Shown here in pieces: positions 36,318-44,893 of a stretch of 64,000 bases of DNA. Numbering within the stretch: position 1 is the stretch's first letter; each line of letters begins with the position of its first letter. The DNA comes from an uncultured Bacilli bacterium (GTDB taxonomy: Bacteria > Bacillota_I > Bacilli_A > RF39 > UBA660), in NCBI GenBank assembly GCA_934095825.1, contig CAKOKQ010000003.1:62001-126000 (forward strand), written 5' to 3'. The position numbers and the translations under genes are program-made. The notes under the pieces were generated by a model. That model searched no databases. It was not told the DNA's origin and saw nothing but the letters and a program-made list of their open reading frames with translations.

Positions 36318-36782
36318 CTATATTTTTTGCCAATAATTCTTAAAAATCTTCAGTTGACAATTTAGATGTTCTATTGACATTCTAATACTAGAAATCAATT
36401 TATTTAATTCCTTATCTGTTATGGAAAGTGAGTTATTTTTTGATTTCTTTTTTGGTGTCAAACTTTTTTCAAATAGTCCCTTAATTCCTTGAGATCCACT
36501 ATCCGCCAACAATTTTAATGTTTTAGGTAACTCAGCCTCAGTTTTCTTTAACAATTTGAAGTCATGAACACTTCCTTTATCAAAATGAACTGATAGTATT
36601 TTTTTATCACTATCGTTCGTGATAATCTGAACTTTGATTGTGTGTTTTTTCTTTTTTTTAGAATAAAATTCTTCTTGCATTTGGCTATCTTTAGGTCTTT
36701 GTATAGAGCATTCAGTCACCTCAATTAGCTGATAACTATCTTCATCTAAAAATGTAATGTCGATTGCTCCTTCGAATTCCAT
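36318..36782 (-). pseudogene. IS5-like DDE transposase fragment
   Basis: 154 codons resembling the C-terminal half of an IS5-group transposase (DITFLDEDSYQLIEV, HTIKVQIITN, SVHDFKLLKK, LADSGSQGIKG, IEHLNCQLKIFK). The N-terminal third and the element ends are missing. Confidence 0.65.
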
Positions 36783-36837
36783 TAATAAAACAGCCTCAGT
36801 CCATCTTACTCACCTATATGCATTTGACAGCATTGCA

Positions 36838-36867
36838 CCCACCCTTAAGGGGATTAATTAAGTCGAC
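36838..36867. repeat. 30-bp direct repeat, copy B (3' end of XRE gene)
   Basis: 27 of 30 bases identical to 35148-35177. Includes the stop codon and last codons of the XRE gene (GRLN-stop) and an AAGGGG-rich flank. Confidence 0.7.
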
Positions 36868-37294
36868 CAATTAACCAGTCTAAAGAGATATCATATTTAT
36901 ATACTATTTGCAGAGCAAAGGCAGTAAGTAATGTAGTTTTACCTCTTTCATAAGCACTGATAGTAGAGTGAGTAGTATTTAAAAAGTTAGCTAGTTCTAC
37001 TTGCGTAATATTATTATTTTTTCTAAATGTTTTTAAGTTATTACCAATAGTTTTATTATTAAAATTATATTCTTTTAAACATTCTTTATTCTTAGATATA
37101 CCAATTATATAATCCATTGTTATATGAAAATAATTACATAGGATATTTAATTTTTCTAAGGGAATTAATTCTTTGCCGGTTTCCCATCTTGAGTAGTTAG
37201 CTTGGGTAATTCCTAGTATTTTAGCTATTTCTATTTGTTTAAGATTATTATCATCTCTTAAGTCTCTTAGTCTTTCATTTAATGTATATAGCAC
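36854..37294 (-). CDS. Double-HTH XRE-family regulator
   Basis: 146 residues made of two Cro/C1-type helix-turn-helix domains in tandem (about 5-60, KQIEIAKILGITQANYSRWE; and about 83-138, TQVELANFLNTTHSTISAYE). No sensor domain. It may bind two operator halves as a monomer. Target not evident; the divergent surface-protein gene at 37398 lies 103 bases away and is the nearest candidate. Confidence 0.82.
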   Translation of the reverse strand: MLYTLNERLRDLRDDNNLKQIEIAKILGITQANYSRWETGKELIPLEKLNILCNYFHITMDYIIGISKNKECLKEYNFNNKTIGNNLKTFRKNNNITQVELANFLNTTHSTISAYERGKTTLLTAFALQIVYKYDISLDWLIGRLN

Positions 37295-37397
37295 TTGTAA
37301 TCACCAAGATAATTTTCCCATTATAAATTATTCTTTAAGTTAAATATACAAAAATACGACATTTATGCTATAATAATTAAGAAAGTAGGGAAGAGTA

Positions 37398-38798
37398 ATG
37401 AAGAGAAATTTAGTTTTTATAAGTATATCTTTAGGATTAATAATGTTGTTAGGTATAGGAGTATCTTATTCTTTATGGAATATATCAATTAGTCAGGATA
37501 CTACTAACACTGCTTATACAGAGTGTTTTGATTTATCTATAACTAATAAAGAAAATAATATATCTTTAGATAATGCTTATCCCATAAGTAATGATAAAGG
37601 TAAAAGTTTAACTCCTTATACTTTTACGGTTACTAATACTTGTGATATTACTACTGAGTATTCAGTTAATTTAGAAGTCTTAAAAGATTCTACTTTATCT
37701 AGTAAATTTATTGATGTAATGTTTGAAGGTAATATAAATTTACTTAGTAGTTATGATTCTGTTGATAAAGTAAATACTAGTAGTGTAGAAAGTAGAAAAC
37801 TTACTACAGGTATCTTAAAATCTGGAGAAAGTAAAGATTATTCTTTAAGATTATGGATAGATTATAATACTACTTTAGAAGATTTAAATAATGAGATTAA
37901 ATCTTTTAAATCTAAAATAGTAGTAGTAGGAAAACCTATAAACTATACTGGTGATACGGTATTTAATTTTGATTATACAGGTGGTGAGCAAACCTTTACT
38001 GCACCCGTTTCTGGAACTTATAAAGTGGAACTTTGGGGAGCACAGGGCGGTGGTGATGTCGATAATAATGGTGGACTAGGTGCATACACTTCAGGATTAT
38101 TAAATCTAGTAAACAATCAGCTTTTTTATATTTATGTTGGGCAATTTTCTGATTATACAGACGGGAATTGTTACGATAGTAATCCTAATAATAATTTTAA
38201 CGGAAGTATTTATGGAAGCTGTGCTAGTGGTGGCGGTGCTACGGATATTAGGCTTACAAAATCACGAAATTGGTATGATTTTGTGACTTTGAAATCAAGA
38301 ATTATAATCGCTGCTGGTGGTGGCGGTGCTTATTATGATGGAACCGGAGGTTCAGCAGGGGGACTTTCTGGATATCCAGGATTTATGTTAAATACTACTC
38401 CAGAAAAAAGTTATTATCAAAGTGCTGCCGCCAGTCAAACACTTCAATCGTTTGGCGTTGGAGATAGAAAAACAACATCTGGAGGTGGCGGCTATTATGG
38501 AGGTTACGGCGGTTATGCTAAAAATGCTGGCGGTGGTTCATCATTTATTTCTGGACATAATGGTTGTGATGCCATAAAAGAAGAAAGCACAGAAGATAAT
38601 ATTATTCATACTGGGCAAAGCATTCATTATTCTGGTTTATACTTTACCAATACTTTAATGATAGATGGGGAAGGATATAGATGGACAGATAAAAAAGAAG
38701 AACAAATCGGTATGCCATCACATTCAAATAACTCTGTGATAATAGGAAACTCAGGTAATGGTTATGCTAGGATAACTTTAGTAAGTGTGGACAAATGA
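37398..38798 (+). CDS. Secreted glycine-rich surface protein
   Basis: 466 residues. N-terminal signal/membrane helix (about 5-24) ending GVSYSLW, followed by a TasA-like beta domain (about 30-190) and a C-terminal glycine-rich domain (about 195-466): FTAPVSGTYKVELWGAQGGG, GGGATDIR, IIIAAGGGGA and the terminal HYSGLYFTNTLMIDGEGYRWT block. These are hallmarks of the ALK/LTK-type glycine-rich family (PF12810-like). The last 82 residues are almost identical to those of the protein at 40021. Likely an adhesive or display surface protein; no sorting motif is seen. Confidence 0.8.
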   Translation: MKRNLVFISISLGLIMLLGIGVSYSLWNISISQDTTNTAYTECFDLSITNKENNISLDNAYPISNDKGKSLTPYTFTVTNTCDITTEYSVNLEVLKDSTLSSKFIDVMFEGNINLLSSYDSVDKVNTSSVESRKLTTGILKSGESKDYSLRLWIDYNTTLEDLNNEIKSFKSKIVVVGKPINYTGDTVFNFDYTGGEQTFTAPVSGTYKVELWGAQGGGDVDNNGGLGAYTSGLLNLVNNQLFYIYVGQFSDYTDGNCYDSNPNNNFNGSIYGSCASGGGATDIRLTKSRNWYDFVTLKSRIIIAAGGGGAYYDGTGGSAGGLSGYPGFMLNTTPEKSYYQSAAASQTLQSFGVGDRKTTSGGGGYYGGYGGYAKNAGGGSSFISGHNGCDAIKEESTEDNIIHTGQSIHYSGLYFTNTLMIDGEGYRWTDKKEEQIGMPSHSNNSVIIGNSGNGYARITLVSVDK

Positions 38799-38870
38799 TT
38801 ATTAAAAACTTTAAAAAGTTTTCCTACTATGTTACAATACTCTTGACTGAAAAATGAACGGAGGATAGTT

Positions 38871-39608
38871 ATGAAAATAAATTCAAAAGAAATGCAAAAA
38901 ATATCTAAAATTAAAAATTCATTTTATGATGATTTAAAAATAGAATTTTTGTTTCATTCTAATCATTTAGAAGGCAGTACATTTAGTAAAGAAAATTTAG
39001 AAAAATTATTATTTGATAAGAAAGTTACTGGAGAACATTTTTTAGATGATGTAGTTGAAACTAGAAACTCATTAAATGTATTTGATAAGGTAATTAATGA
39101 CTGTGATAAACCATTAGATAAATTTATGCTTTTCGACTGGCAACGAGAACTGAAAAAAGATACGGTAGATGAAGAAATACACAATACTGGTTGCTGGAAA
39201 CAATATGAAAATAAATTGCGTAATGTTGATTTAAAATTAGCATATCCAAATGAAGTTGATAATTTAATGTTTAATTTACTTCTTGATTGGAAAGAAATAT
39301 CTAATCCCACTATAGAAGATATAGCAAAATTTCATTATAAATTTGAAAAAATCCACCCTTTTCAAGATGGTAATGGAAGAATTGGAAGATTTATTATCTT
39401 AAAGCAATGTTTGGAAGCCAATATTGATTTAATTGCCATTGATAATATGTATGAATTAGAGTATAAGGAAGCACTTTATAAGGCTCAAAAGACTGACGAC
39501 ATAACTGATTTAGTAAATGTTTTTAAACTATGTCAAGAACGCCTTGATGGTAAAATGAAAGAATATGATAATTTCTTGAAACAAATAAAATCAGAAATTA
39601 GTGATTAA
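38871..39608 (+). CDS. fic: Fic-domain AMPylase-like protein with self-inhibitory helix
   Basis: 245 residues. The Fic signature HPFQDGNGRIGRF is intact with catalytic His162. An N-terminal motif SNHLEG (Ser30 ... Glu34-Gly35) matches the class II inhibitory consensus (S/T)xxxE(G/N), placing the inhibitor in the same chain. Known: Fic enzymes transfer AMP or other nucleotidyl groups to protein targets. CGGAGG before the ATG; its own terminator follows. It lies between the two glycine-rich surface genes; the relation to them is unknown. Confidence 0.9.
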   Translation: MKINSKEMQKISKIKNSFYDDLKIEFLFHSNHLEGSTFSKENLEKLLFDKKVTGEHFLDDVVETRNSLNVFDKVINDCDKPLDKFMLFDWQRELKKDTVDEEIHNTGCWKQYENKLRNVDLKLAYPNEVDNLMFNLLLDWKEISNPTIEDIAKFHYKFEKIHPFQDGNGRIGRFIILKQCLEANIDLIAIDNMYELEYKEALYKAQKTDDITDLVNVFKLCQERLDGKMKEYDNFLKQIKSEISD

Positions 39609-39621
39609 TAAAATATTGATG

Positions 39622-39647
39622 GAATGGCTGATGTCATTCTTTTTTTA
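39622..39647 (+). terminator. Terminator of fic
   Basis: GAATG / CATTC stem with an eight-T tail. Confidence 0.75.
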
Positions 39648-39696
39648 ATACTATTAATTTTTACATTGTCTATATTTTTATACACTATATTATACT

Positions 39697-39723
39697 TTTC
39701 ATAGAGTTAGATACTCTATGAAA
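39697..39723. repeat. Inverted repeat IRL of a putative inversion switch
   Basis: Palindrome: arm TTTCATAGAGT, asymmetric centre TAGAT, arm ACTCTATGAAA. No T run follows on either strand, so it is not a terminator. Confidence 0.8.
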
Positions 39724-39892
39724 GCGTATATTCGGTACTTATTTTTAACTTATATATTAACTATATCATAGTTTTTCTTGGGTTTAAAGTCTAAATTTTT
39801 TCTCTATTATAGTCAAAATTATGGTCAAATAAAATTGTTGAAAATACAGCAATTACCTTACTTTAAACGATATTTTTTAGTCAAATAAATAA

Positions 39893-39921
39893 ATAATATT
39901 ATGGTCAAAATTTCTGGTCAA
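39893..39921 (-). promoter_or_regulatory. Consensus promoter inside the invertible segment
   Basis: Minus strand: TTGACC (39921-39916), 17-base spacer, TATTAT (39898-39893). In the present orientation it reads toward the fic terminator, away from 40021. Confidence 0.7.
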
Positions 39922-39963
39922 AAAATTTAAAACCTAGGTGTTTACTGACTTTATAAGCCTTTT

Positions 39964-39988
39964 TTCATAGAGTATCTAACTCTATGAA
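39964..39988. repeat. Inverted repeat IRR of a putative inversion switch
   Basis: Exact reverse complement of 39698-39722: TTCATAGAGT, centre ATCTA, ACTCTATGAA. Confidence 0.8.
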
Positions 39989-40020
39989 CTTGAAATTATG
40001 GACTTTTAGGAGATTTTGAG

Positions 40021-41193
40021 ATGAAAAAAAGAAGTTTTGGTTTAATTATAATATTTGTTTTATTAATTTCAGTTTTTATATATTTAAATAAAAAAAATAA
40101 GTATTTACCAACTGATGATATTATAGGAGTATATGTAAATAATGAACTTAATGAAGAGATACCTTCTAAAGGAAGTGCTATGTTTCAAAAGGCTGTTTGT
40201 GATGATACTACTACTAAAGTAACATGGGATAATGATGATTGGGGCTTATTAATAAGCAATTTAAATAAGAAAGTAAAATGTAATTTATACTTCTATTCTG
40301 GTCAAACAGTATTTGACTACGATTACATTGCTTCAACCCAAACTTTTACGGTACCAATTGATGGAACCTATAAAGTAGAACTTTGGGGAGCTGTTGGCGC
40401 TTCTTATGATGATAGATATCATGGCGGCAATGGCGGATATACTAGTGGCCTTATAAAGTTAAATAAAGGTACCAATTTATATGTATATGTTGGTGGAACA
40501 AACATTTGCAAAGAGGGGACAGCTGGTTGGACATTTATAGGTTATAACGGTGGAGGCGCAGCTGGTGGTGAAAATTGGCCTAATCGTAATTTTTGTGGTG
40601 GTGGTGGCGCTACTGATATAAGAATTGAAAATGCTGATTGGGACAACTTTGATTCTTTAAAGTCAAGAATTATGGTGGCGGCTGGCGGCGGCGGAGCCAA
40701 TTGGTATACTGAGTACTATAGTGCGATTGGTGGTGCTGCTGGTGGTCTTGTTTCATATATTGGAAAGACTAATGCTAACGATCCCACAACTGGTTCTGTT
40801 GCTCCAACTATATATCCATCTTCTCAAACTTCTGGCCCATATTTTGGAAAAGGAGTAAATGAAGTTACAGCTGGTGGCGGTGGTGGCTATTACGGAGGAA
40901 ATTCTGCTTCTTGGACAGGTGGTGCCGGCGGTTCTTCCTTTATTTCTGGACATAATGGTTGTGATGCTATAAAAGAAGAAAGTACTGAAAATAATATAAT
41001 TCATACTGGACAAAGTATTCATTATTCAGGACTATACTTTACTAATACTTTAATGATAGATGGTGAGGGCTATAGATGGACTGACAAAAAGGAAGAACAA
41101 ATAGGTATGCCATCACATTCAGATAACTCTGTGATAACGGGAAACTCAGGTAATGGTTATGCCAGAATAACTTTAATAAGTATAGATGAATAA
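40021..41193 (+). CDS. Glycine-rich surface protein under a putative switch
   Basis: 390 residues. N-terminal signal-anchor (about 5-22), a short region with a Cys pair, then a glycine-rich domain (about 98-390: FTVPIDGTYKVELWGAVG, GGGGATDIR, MVAAGGGGA, GGGGGYYGG) and the same terminal block as the 37398 protein. TTTTAGGAGA precedes ATG 40021. No promoter of good quality lies between the right inverted repeat and the gene, so expression should depend on the 39698-39988 segment. Paralogue of 37398 without the TasA-like part. Confidence 0.82.
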   Translation: MKKRSFGLIIIFVLLISVFIYLNKKNKYLPTDDIIGVYVNNELNEEIPSKGSAMFQKAVCDDTTTKVTWDNDDWGLLISNLNKKVKCNLYFYSGQTVFDYDYIASTQTFTVPIDGTYKVELWGAVGASYDDRYHGGNGGYTSGLIKLNKGTNLYVYVGGTNICKEGTAGWTFIGYNGGGAAGGENWPNRNFCGGGGATDIRIENADWDNFDSLKSRIMVAAGGGGANWYTEYYSAIGGAAGGLVSYIGKTNANDPTTGSVAPTIYPSSQTSGPYFGKGVNEVTAGGGGGYYGGNSASWTGGAGGSSFISGHNGCDAIKEESTENNIIHTGQSIHYSGLYFTNTLMIDGEGYRWTDKKEEQIGMPSHSDNSVITGNSGNGYARITLISIDE

Positions 41194-41270
41194 ATATAAT
41201 AAATTTTAGAATAATACTAATTAGGGCGTGGAGGGTGGGAAGAAAAACTAAATTTACTTAATAAAATATT

Positions 41271-41288
41271 AATGTTATACTTTATATA
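41271..41288 (+). promoter_or_regulatory. Second copy of the shared promoter motif
   Basis: Exact 18-base match to 20256-20273, 17 bases before ATG 41305, with GTGAGG as ribosome site. Confidence 0.5.
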
Positions 41289-41304
41289 AGATAAGTGAGG
41301 CTTT

Positions 41305-42405
41305 ATGAAGTATATTAAATTCTTAATTTTTATTATTTTAATAAATATTACTATAGTTTATGCTAACCCCTATAATAATAAAGAAACAGTAAATGATATA
41401 GAAGTAATAAGTTCTACTTGGTATATCTGGGAACGCATTAATACTAATTATGGAATAAAATTACCTAATTGGGGAAGCCCTGATAAATGGTTAAATCAAG
41501 CTAAGAAATCGGGTTATAAAACGAATACAACCCCTAAAAAGAATAGTATTGTTATCTGGAAAAAAGATGGTGTTACTTATGCTGGCCTAGTTTGGCAAAT
41601 AAATACTGATAGTATCGTAGTTAAAACGGCTAGCCAAACTGAACTTCGTCAAATATGTGCTCCTAAAAAAGAGGGGAGATGTAATGAAAATAATGTCTGC
41701 TTCTATTATAATGATAGCGAATCAGAACTAGTTTGTACGGAAAAATATGTAGCAGTAAATCAAACAGGTATTGTTCTAAATCGTTCTTTAAATCTAAAAA
41801 ATGATAATATTGTTGGTTATATCTATTTAGATGAAAAAATTAATAATGTAACTGAGACTAATACTTCTCTTAATGATAAGAATAATTCTAAGGAAAATTC
41901 TAATGCTAAAAATAATCCTAAAGAAAATAACAATTCTAATGCTAGTAGTACTAATTCCACTAATAGTTCTTCCAAGACCAATGACTCTAAAAAAGTTAGT
42001 AAACTAAAAAATTTAAAGGTTGAAAATTATAAACTTAATTTTCAAGAAGATAAAGATACTTATACTTTAAAAGTTGCTAACGAAATCGATAAAGTTAACA
42101 TTTTAGCCGAAGGTGATAAAAACGCTATAATTAGTGGTTTAGGTAGTAAGAATTTAGAAATTGGTTCTAATAAATATGAAGTCCTAGTAACGACTAAAGA
42201 TAAAGAAGATAAGATTTATAATATAGAAATAATTAGAGAAAGTATGAGTACCGAAAATAAAGAAGATGAAGAGTTAGAAAAAGATAGAAATGCTAGTTAT
42301 TCTAATGAAAATAATTCTAAAGAAAAAGAAAGCAAATTTAATTATAAAACTATCATTTTAGGTGGTGCCATTGTTATTTTTATTGGCCTTTTATTGTTTA
42401 TCTAA
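41305..42405 (+). CDS. Membrane-anchored protein with degenerate CHAP and cadherin-like domains
   Basis: 366 residues: signal peptide (1-20), a CHAP-like domain (about 33-120; STWYIWER ... LPNWGSPDKWLNQA ... YAGLVWQI), an Asn/Ser/Lys linker, a cadherin-like beta-sandwich (about 230-312; LKNLKVENYKLNFQEDKDTY; PF12733-like), another linker and a C-terminal membrane helix (about 347-365). In active CHAP amidases the Trp-Tyr motif is CTWY and the second motif holds a His (GHVA); here Cys is Ser37 and the His is absent. It therefore likely binds rather than cuts peptidoglycan. Confidence 0.72.
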   Translation: MKYIKFLIFIILINITIVYANPYNNKETVNDIEVISSTWYIWERINTNYGIKLPNWGSPDKWLNQAKKSGYKTNTTPKKNSIVIWKKDGVTYAGLVWQINTDSIVVKTASQTELRQICAPKKEGRCNENNVCFYYNDSESELVCTEKYVAVNQTGIVLNRSLNLKNDNIVGYIYLDEKINNVTETNTSLNDKNNSKENSNAKNNPKENNNSNASSTNSTNSSSKTNDSKKVSKLKNLKVENYKLNFQEDKDTYTLKVANEIDKVNILAEGDKNAIISGLGSKNLEIGSNKYEVLVTTKDKEDKIYNIEIIRESMSTENKEDEELEKDRNASYSNENNSKEKESKFNYKTIILGGAIVIFIGLLLFI

Positions 42406-42434
42406 AAATTAATAATATTTAGTGAAAATTTTAA

Positions 42435-42462
42435 TTGACTATTAAAAAATTATCTGTATAAT
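42435..42462 (+). promoter_or_regulatory. Promoter of the gene at 42486
   Basis: TTGACT (42435-42440), 16-base spacer, TATAAT (42457-42462), then AGAGGTG and ATG. Confidence 0.8.
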
Positions 42463-42485
42463 CTTAGGTAAGAAGAGGTGTCTAT

Positions 42486-43175
42486 ATGAATACATTAGCT
42501 ATAATTATTATTGAAACAGTTTTTATTTTAATTACCCTTGCTACTTCTAGTCTTGGAGCTTATTTAATAAGGAAGGGAAAGACGGAATCTGGCCTTATTG
42601 AGATATTAAGTAGTGTACTATTATTAACGGCTGCTTTTCTTCAAAGTCTAGCTATTGGTAATAATACTTTTGGTGATGGCATATTTGCTTGTCTATTGGA
42701 AAATCTTGGCGTTTATTCTTGGATTATTTTGATTATGTATTGCCTTTTAATTATTCTCTCAATCTATAATCTTGTAGTTTTAATAAAAGAAAAATCTACT
42801 TTAAAAGATGATAAGGATATTAAAAAAAATTTAAAGAAATCTTCATATATTGTGCCCCTTTATATACTTGTCCTTTTTGGCTTTCTTTGTGGGGCTTATC
42901 TAGGCACCGATAAATTAGGATATAAATGTCAAACTATTTATACTGAGAATTTTTTAGACGAAAATAGAAAAATAGCCGTACCCCAAAATAGTTGTTATAT
43001 GGGTTATATCGATGAAAACCTTTATGGTTTTAGAAGTTTAAAAAGTGCCGATAAACTTGATAGCAAGTTAAAAAGTATAACCGAAAAATATAATGCCGAA
43101 CATGATATTAAAGTAGCTTATAAGATAGAAAAGAATCGATTGTATAACGAATATTATTTACATTTTGATAAGTAA
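42486..43175 (+). CDS. Four-span membrane protein, unknown
   Basis: 229 residues: four hydrophobic helices (about 5-27, 37-57, 74-99, 122-142) followed by an 85-residue external domain with Cys pairs (YKCQTIY; NSCYMGY). No family recognised. Own consensus promoter; a weak terminator (AAAGTC/GACTTT with T7, 43245-43275) follows before the penicillin-binding-protein gene. Confidence 0.62.
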   Translation: MNTLAIIIIETVFILITLATSSLGAYLIRKGKTESGLIEILSSVLLLTAAFLQSLAIGNNTFGDGIFACLLENLGVYSWIILIMYCLLIILSIYNLVVLIKEKSTLKDDKDIKKNLKKSSYIVPLYILVLFGFLCGAYLGTDKLGYKCQTIYTENFLDENRKIAVPQNSCYMGYIDENLYGFRSLKSADKLDSKLKSITEKYNAEHDIKVAYKIEKNRLYNEYYLHFDK

Positions 43176-43308
43176 TTAACTTAAAATAGTTAGTTTATTG
43201 GAAAATTAAAAAGCTTTAAAATCAAAAAATGCCATATTGAAAACTAAAGTCCATTATTTTAAAGACTTTTTTTCTTATCCTTATAATATTATTAATTAGG
43301 GTGATTTT

Positions 43309-44430
43309 GTGTTTTATCAAGATAAACATTTTCGAATGAGATTAGTAGTATTATTTGTTACTTTACTTTTAATAGCCGTTATTTTAAAAGTTTTTTATAT
43401 TCAAGTATTCCAATATCAGAAATTAAATAGTTTGGCCAATGATTTATGGCAGCGTAACCTTCCTATAACACCTGATCGGGGTCTTATCTTAGATCGTAAT
43501 GGTAAAGTTTTAGCTAGTAATATCACGACAACTTCCCTGTATTTAGTACCTAATCAAATTAAAAATAAGGAAGAAGTTGCTAAGACTTTAAGTGAAATTT
43601 TAAATGTTTCTTATGAAGAAATGTATAAACATGTTAGTAAAAAAACTTCGATTGAAAGAGTCCATCCCGAAGGACGCCAGTTATCTTTTGAAATAGCCGA
43701 TAAAATAAACAGCTATAATTATGATGGTGTTTACTTGCTTAAAGAAGCTAAAAGATATTATCCGTATAATGATTTATTAAGTCATGTTTTAGGTTATGTT
43801 GGTATTGATAATCAAGGTTTGTCAGGTCTAGAACTTAAATATGATAAAGAACTGACAGGTACCAGTGGGTCAATTAAGTATTATAGTGATGCCAAAGGTA
43901 ATAGATTAGCTAAAGCCGAAGAATATAAAGAAGCCGTCAGTGGTAATAATGTTTATTTAACTATTGATTTAGATTTACAACAATCAGTAGAAAGGGAACT
44001 AGATAATGCTGTAAGTAAATACGACCCTGAACATGCTTTAGCCATCGCAATGAATCCCAAGACAGGAGAAATTCTAGCGATGGCTAGTCGACCAAGTTAT
44101 AATCCCAATGACTATAAAACTTATACTCAAGAAGTATTAAGTAGAAATCTTCCTATTTGGATGACTTACGAACCTGGTTCGACTATGAAAATCACCACCC
44201 TTAGTGCCGCCATAAATGAAGGAGTAGTTAATTTATTTACCGATACTTTCTATGATTCTGGTAGCGTTAATGTTGATGGGGCCACTATCCATTGTTGGAA
44301 AGCTGGCGGTCATGGGGCCCAAACATTTTTAAATGTAGTTGAAAACTCTTGCAATCTTGGTGTAAATACAAGAACACTTTTGTCTTTAACGAAACCATTA
44401 ATATTACTTACACAATTTTGTTACAGATAA
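43309..44430 (+). pseudogene. Class B penicillin-binding protein, 5' part (interrupted)
   Basis: GTG start with TAGGGTGAT upstream. The native coding part ends at 44354; the last 24 codons belong to the inserted element. Seen: one membrane anchor (about 10-30), dimerisation domain (PDRGLILDRNGKVLASN) and the transpeptidase with nucleophile motif STMK (Ser291, Lys294) and SCN (Ser347-Asn349), where the frame breaks. The other half is at 51218-52079 with KTG and a PASTA domain. With mraY downstream this is the pbpB/spoVD position of the dcw cluster: a cell-division or sporulation transpeptidase. Precise excision restores 635 codons in frame. Confidence 0.92.
44338..44381 (+). other. Left recombination junction (attL)
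   Basis: Host half up to TTGCAA, then the element arm TCTTGGTGTAAATACAAGAA and onward to 44381. The arm is the inverted partner of 51189-51213. Confidence 0.8.
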
Positions 44431-44620
44431 TAAAATTAAAGGGATTGGGAAAAGAGTGTTAGAATTTGTAGAAGAATTGGCAAAAAAAATAAAAAATCTA
44501 AGCTCAGATTGGATTGTGCAGAAAATAGTGAATTTTTAAATAACTACTATGAAAAAGCATGATATATTATAGTCGGAAAATGCACCGACTGGTTATACAA
44601 AGGAAACAAAAGAGAAAAGA
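44425..44620 (+). pseudogene. GNAT acetyltransferase fragment, decayed
   Basis: Frame pieces read IKGIGKRVLEFVEELAKK and, after a frame change in a run of A, SKLRLDCAENSEFLNNYYEK followed by a TGA where Gly is expected, then YIIVGKCTDWLYKGN. This is the C-terminal acetyl-CoA-binding half of a GNAT enzyme with a frameshift and a nonsense change. The N-terminal half is absent. Confidence 0.55.
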
Positions 44621-44893
44621 GTTTGGTGCTATAGGTTATGGTGCTGGTCTAGTAATTAATGGTAACTTAAAATAATTTGAGTAGAAAAATATATTCCAAG
44701 AATATGAAGTTAAAACTTTAAAAAGAACCAGAGAAGAAGTTATAGAATATTAACTTAGTAAATAAAAGTGCTAAAATTAAGCTTATTATAAGGCACTTTT
44801 TTCGAGTGTTAAAAAAAATTGCGAATATTCCAAAGAAATTTGATAGACCATAACCAATAAAAAAGATAAAATCAAAATAGAAAGGAAATTAAT

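Larger units (their letters stand above)
39698..39988. other. Putative invertible promoter segment (inverton)
   Basis: 291 bases bounded by an exact 25-bp inverted repeat (39698-39722 and 39964-39988). Each repeat has 9-bp arms TTCATAGAG / CTCTATGAA around a 7-bp asymmetric core, the usual geometry of tyrosine-recombinase crossover sites. The interior contains a consensus promoter pointing left and several TTGACC/TTGACT repeats; no gene. The right repeat ends 32 bases before the surface-protein ATG at 40021. Inference: phase-variable control, currently OFF for the right-hand gene. Confidence 0.6.

Noticed and set aside
39697..39723. The palindrome as a transcription terminator of fic
   Set aside because: No T run follows on either strand, fic already has its own terminator at 39622-39647, and the same sequence recurs in exact inverted orientation at 39964.
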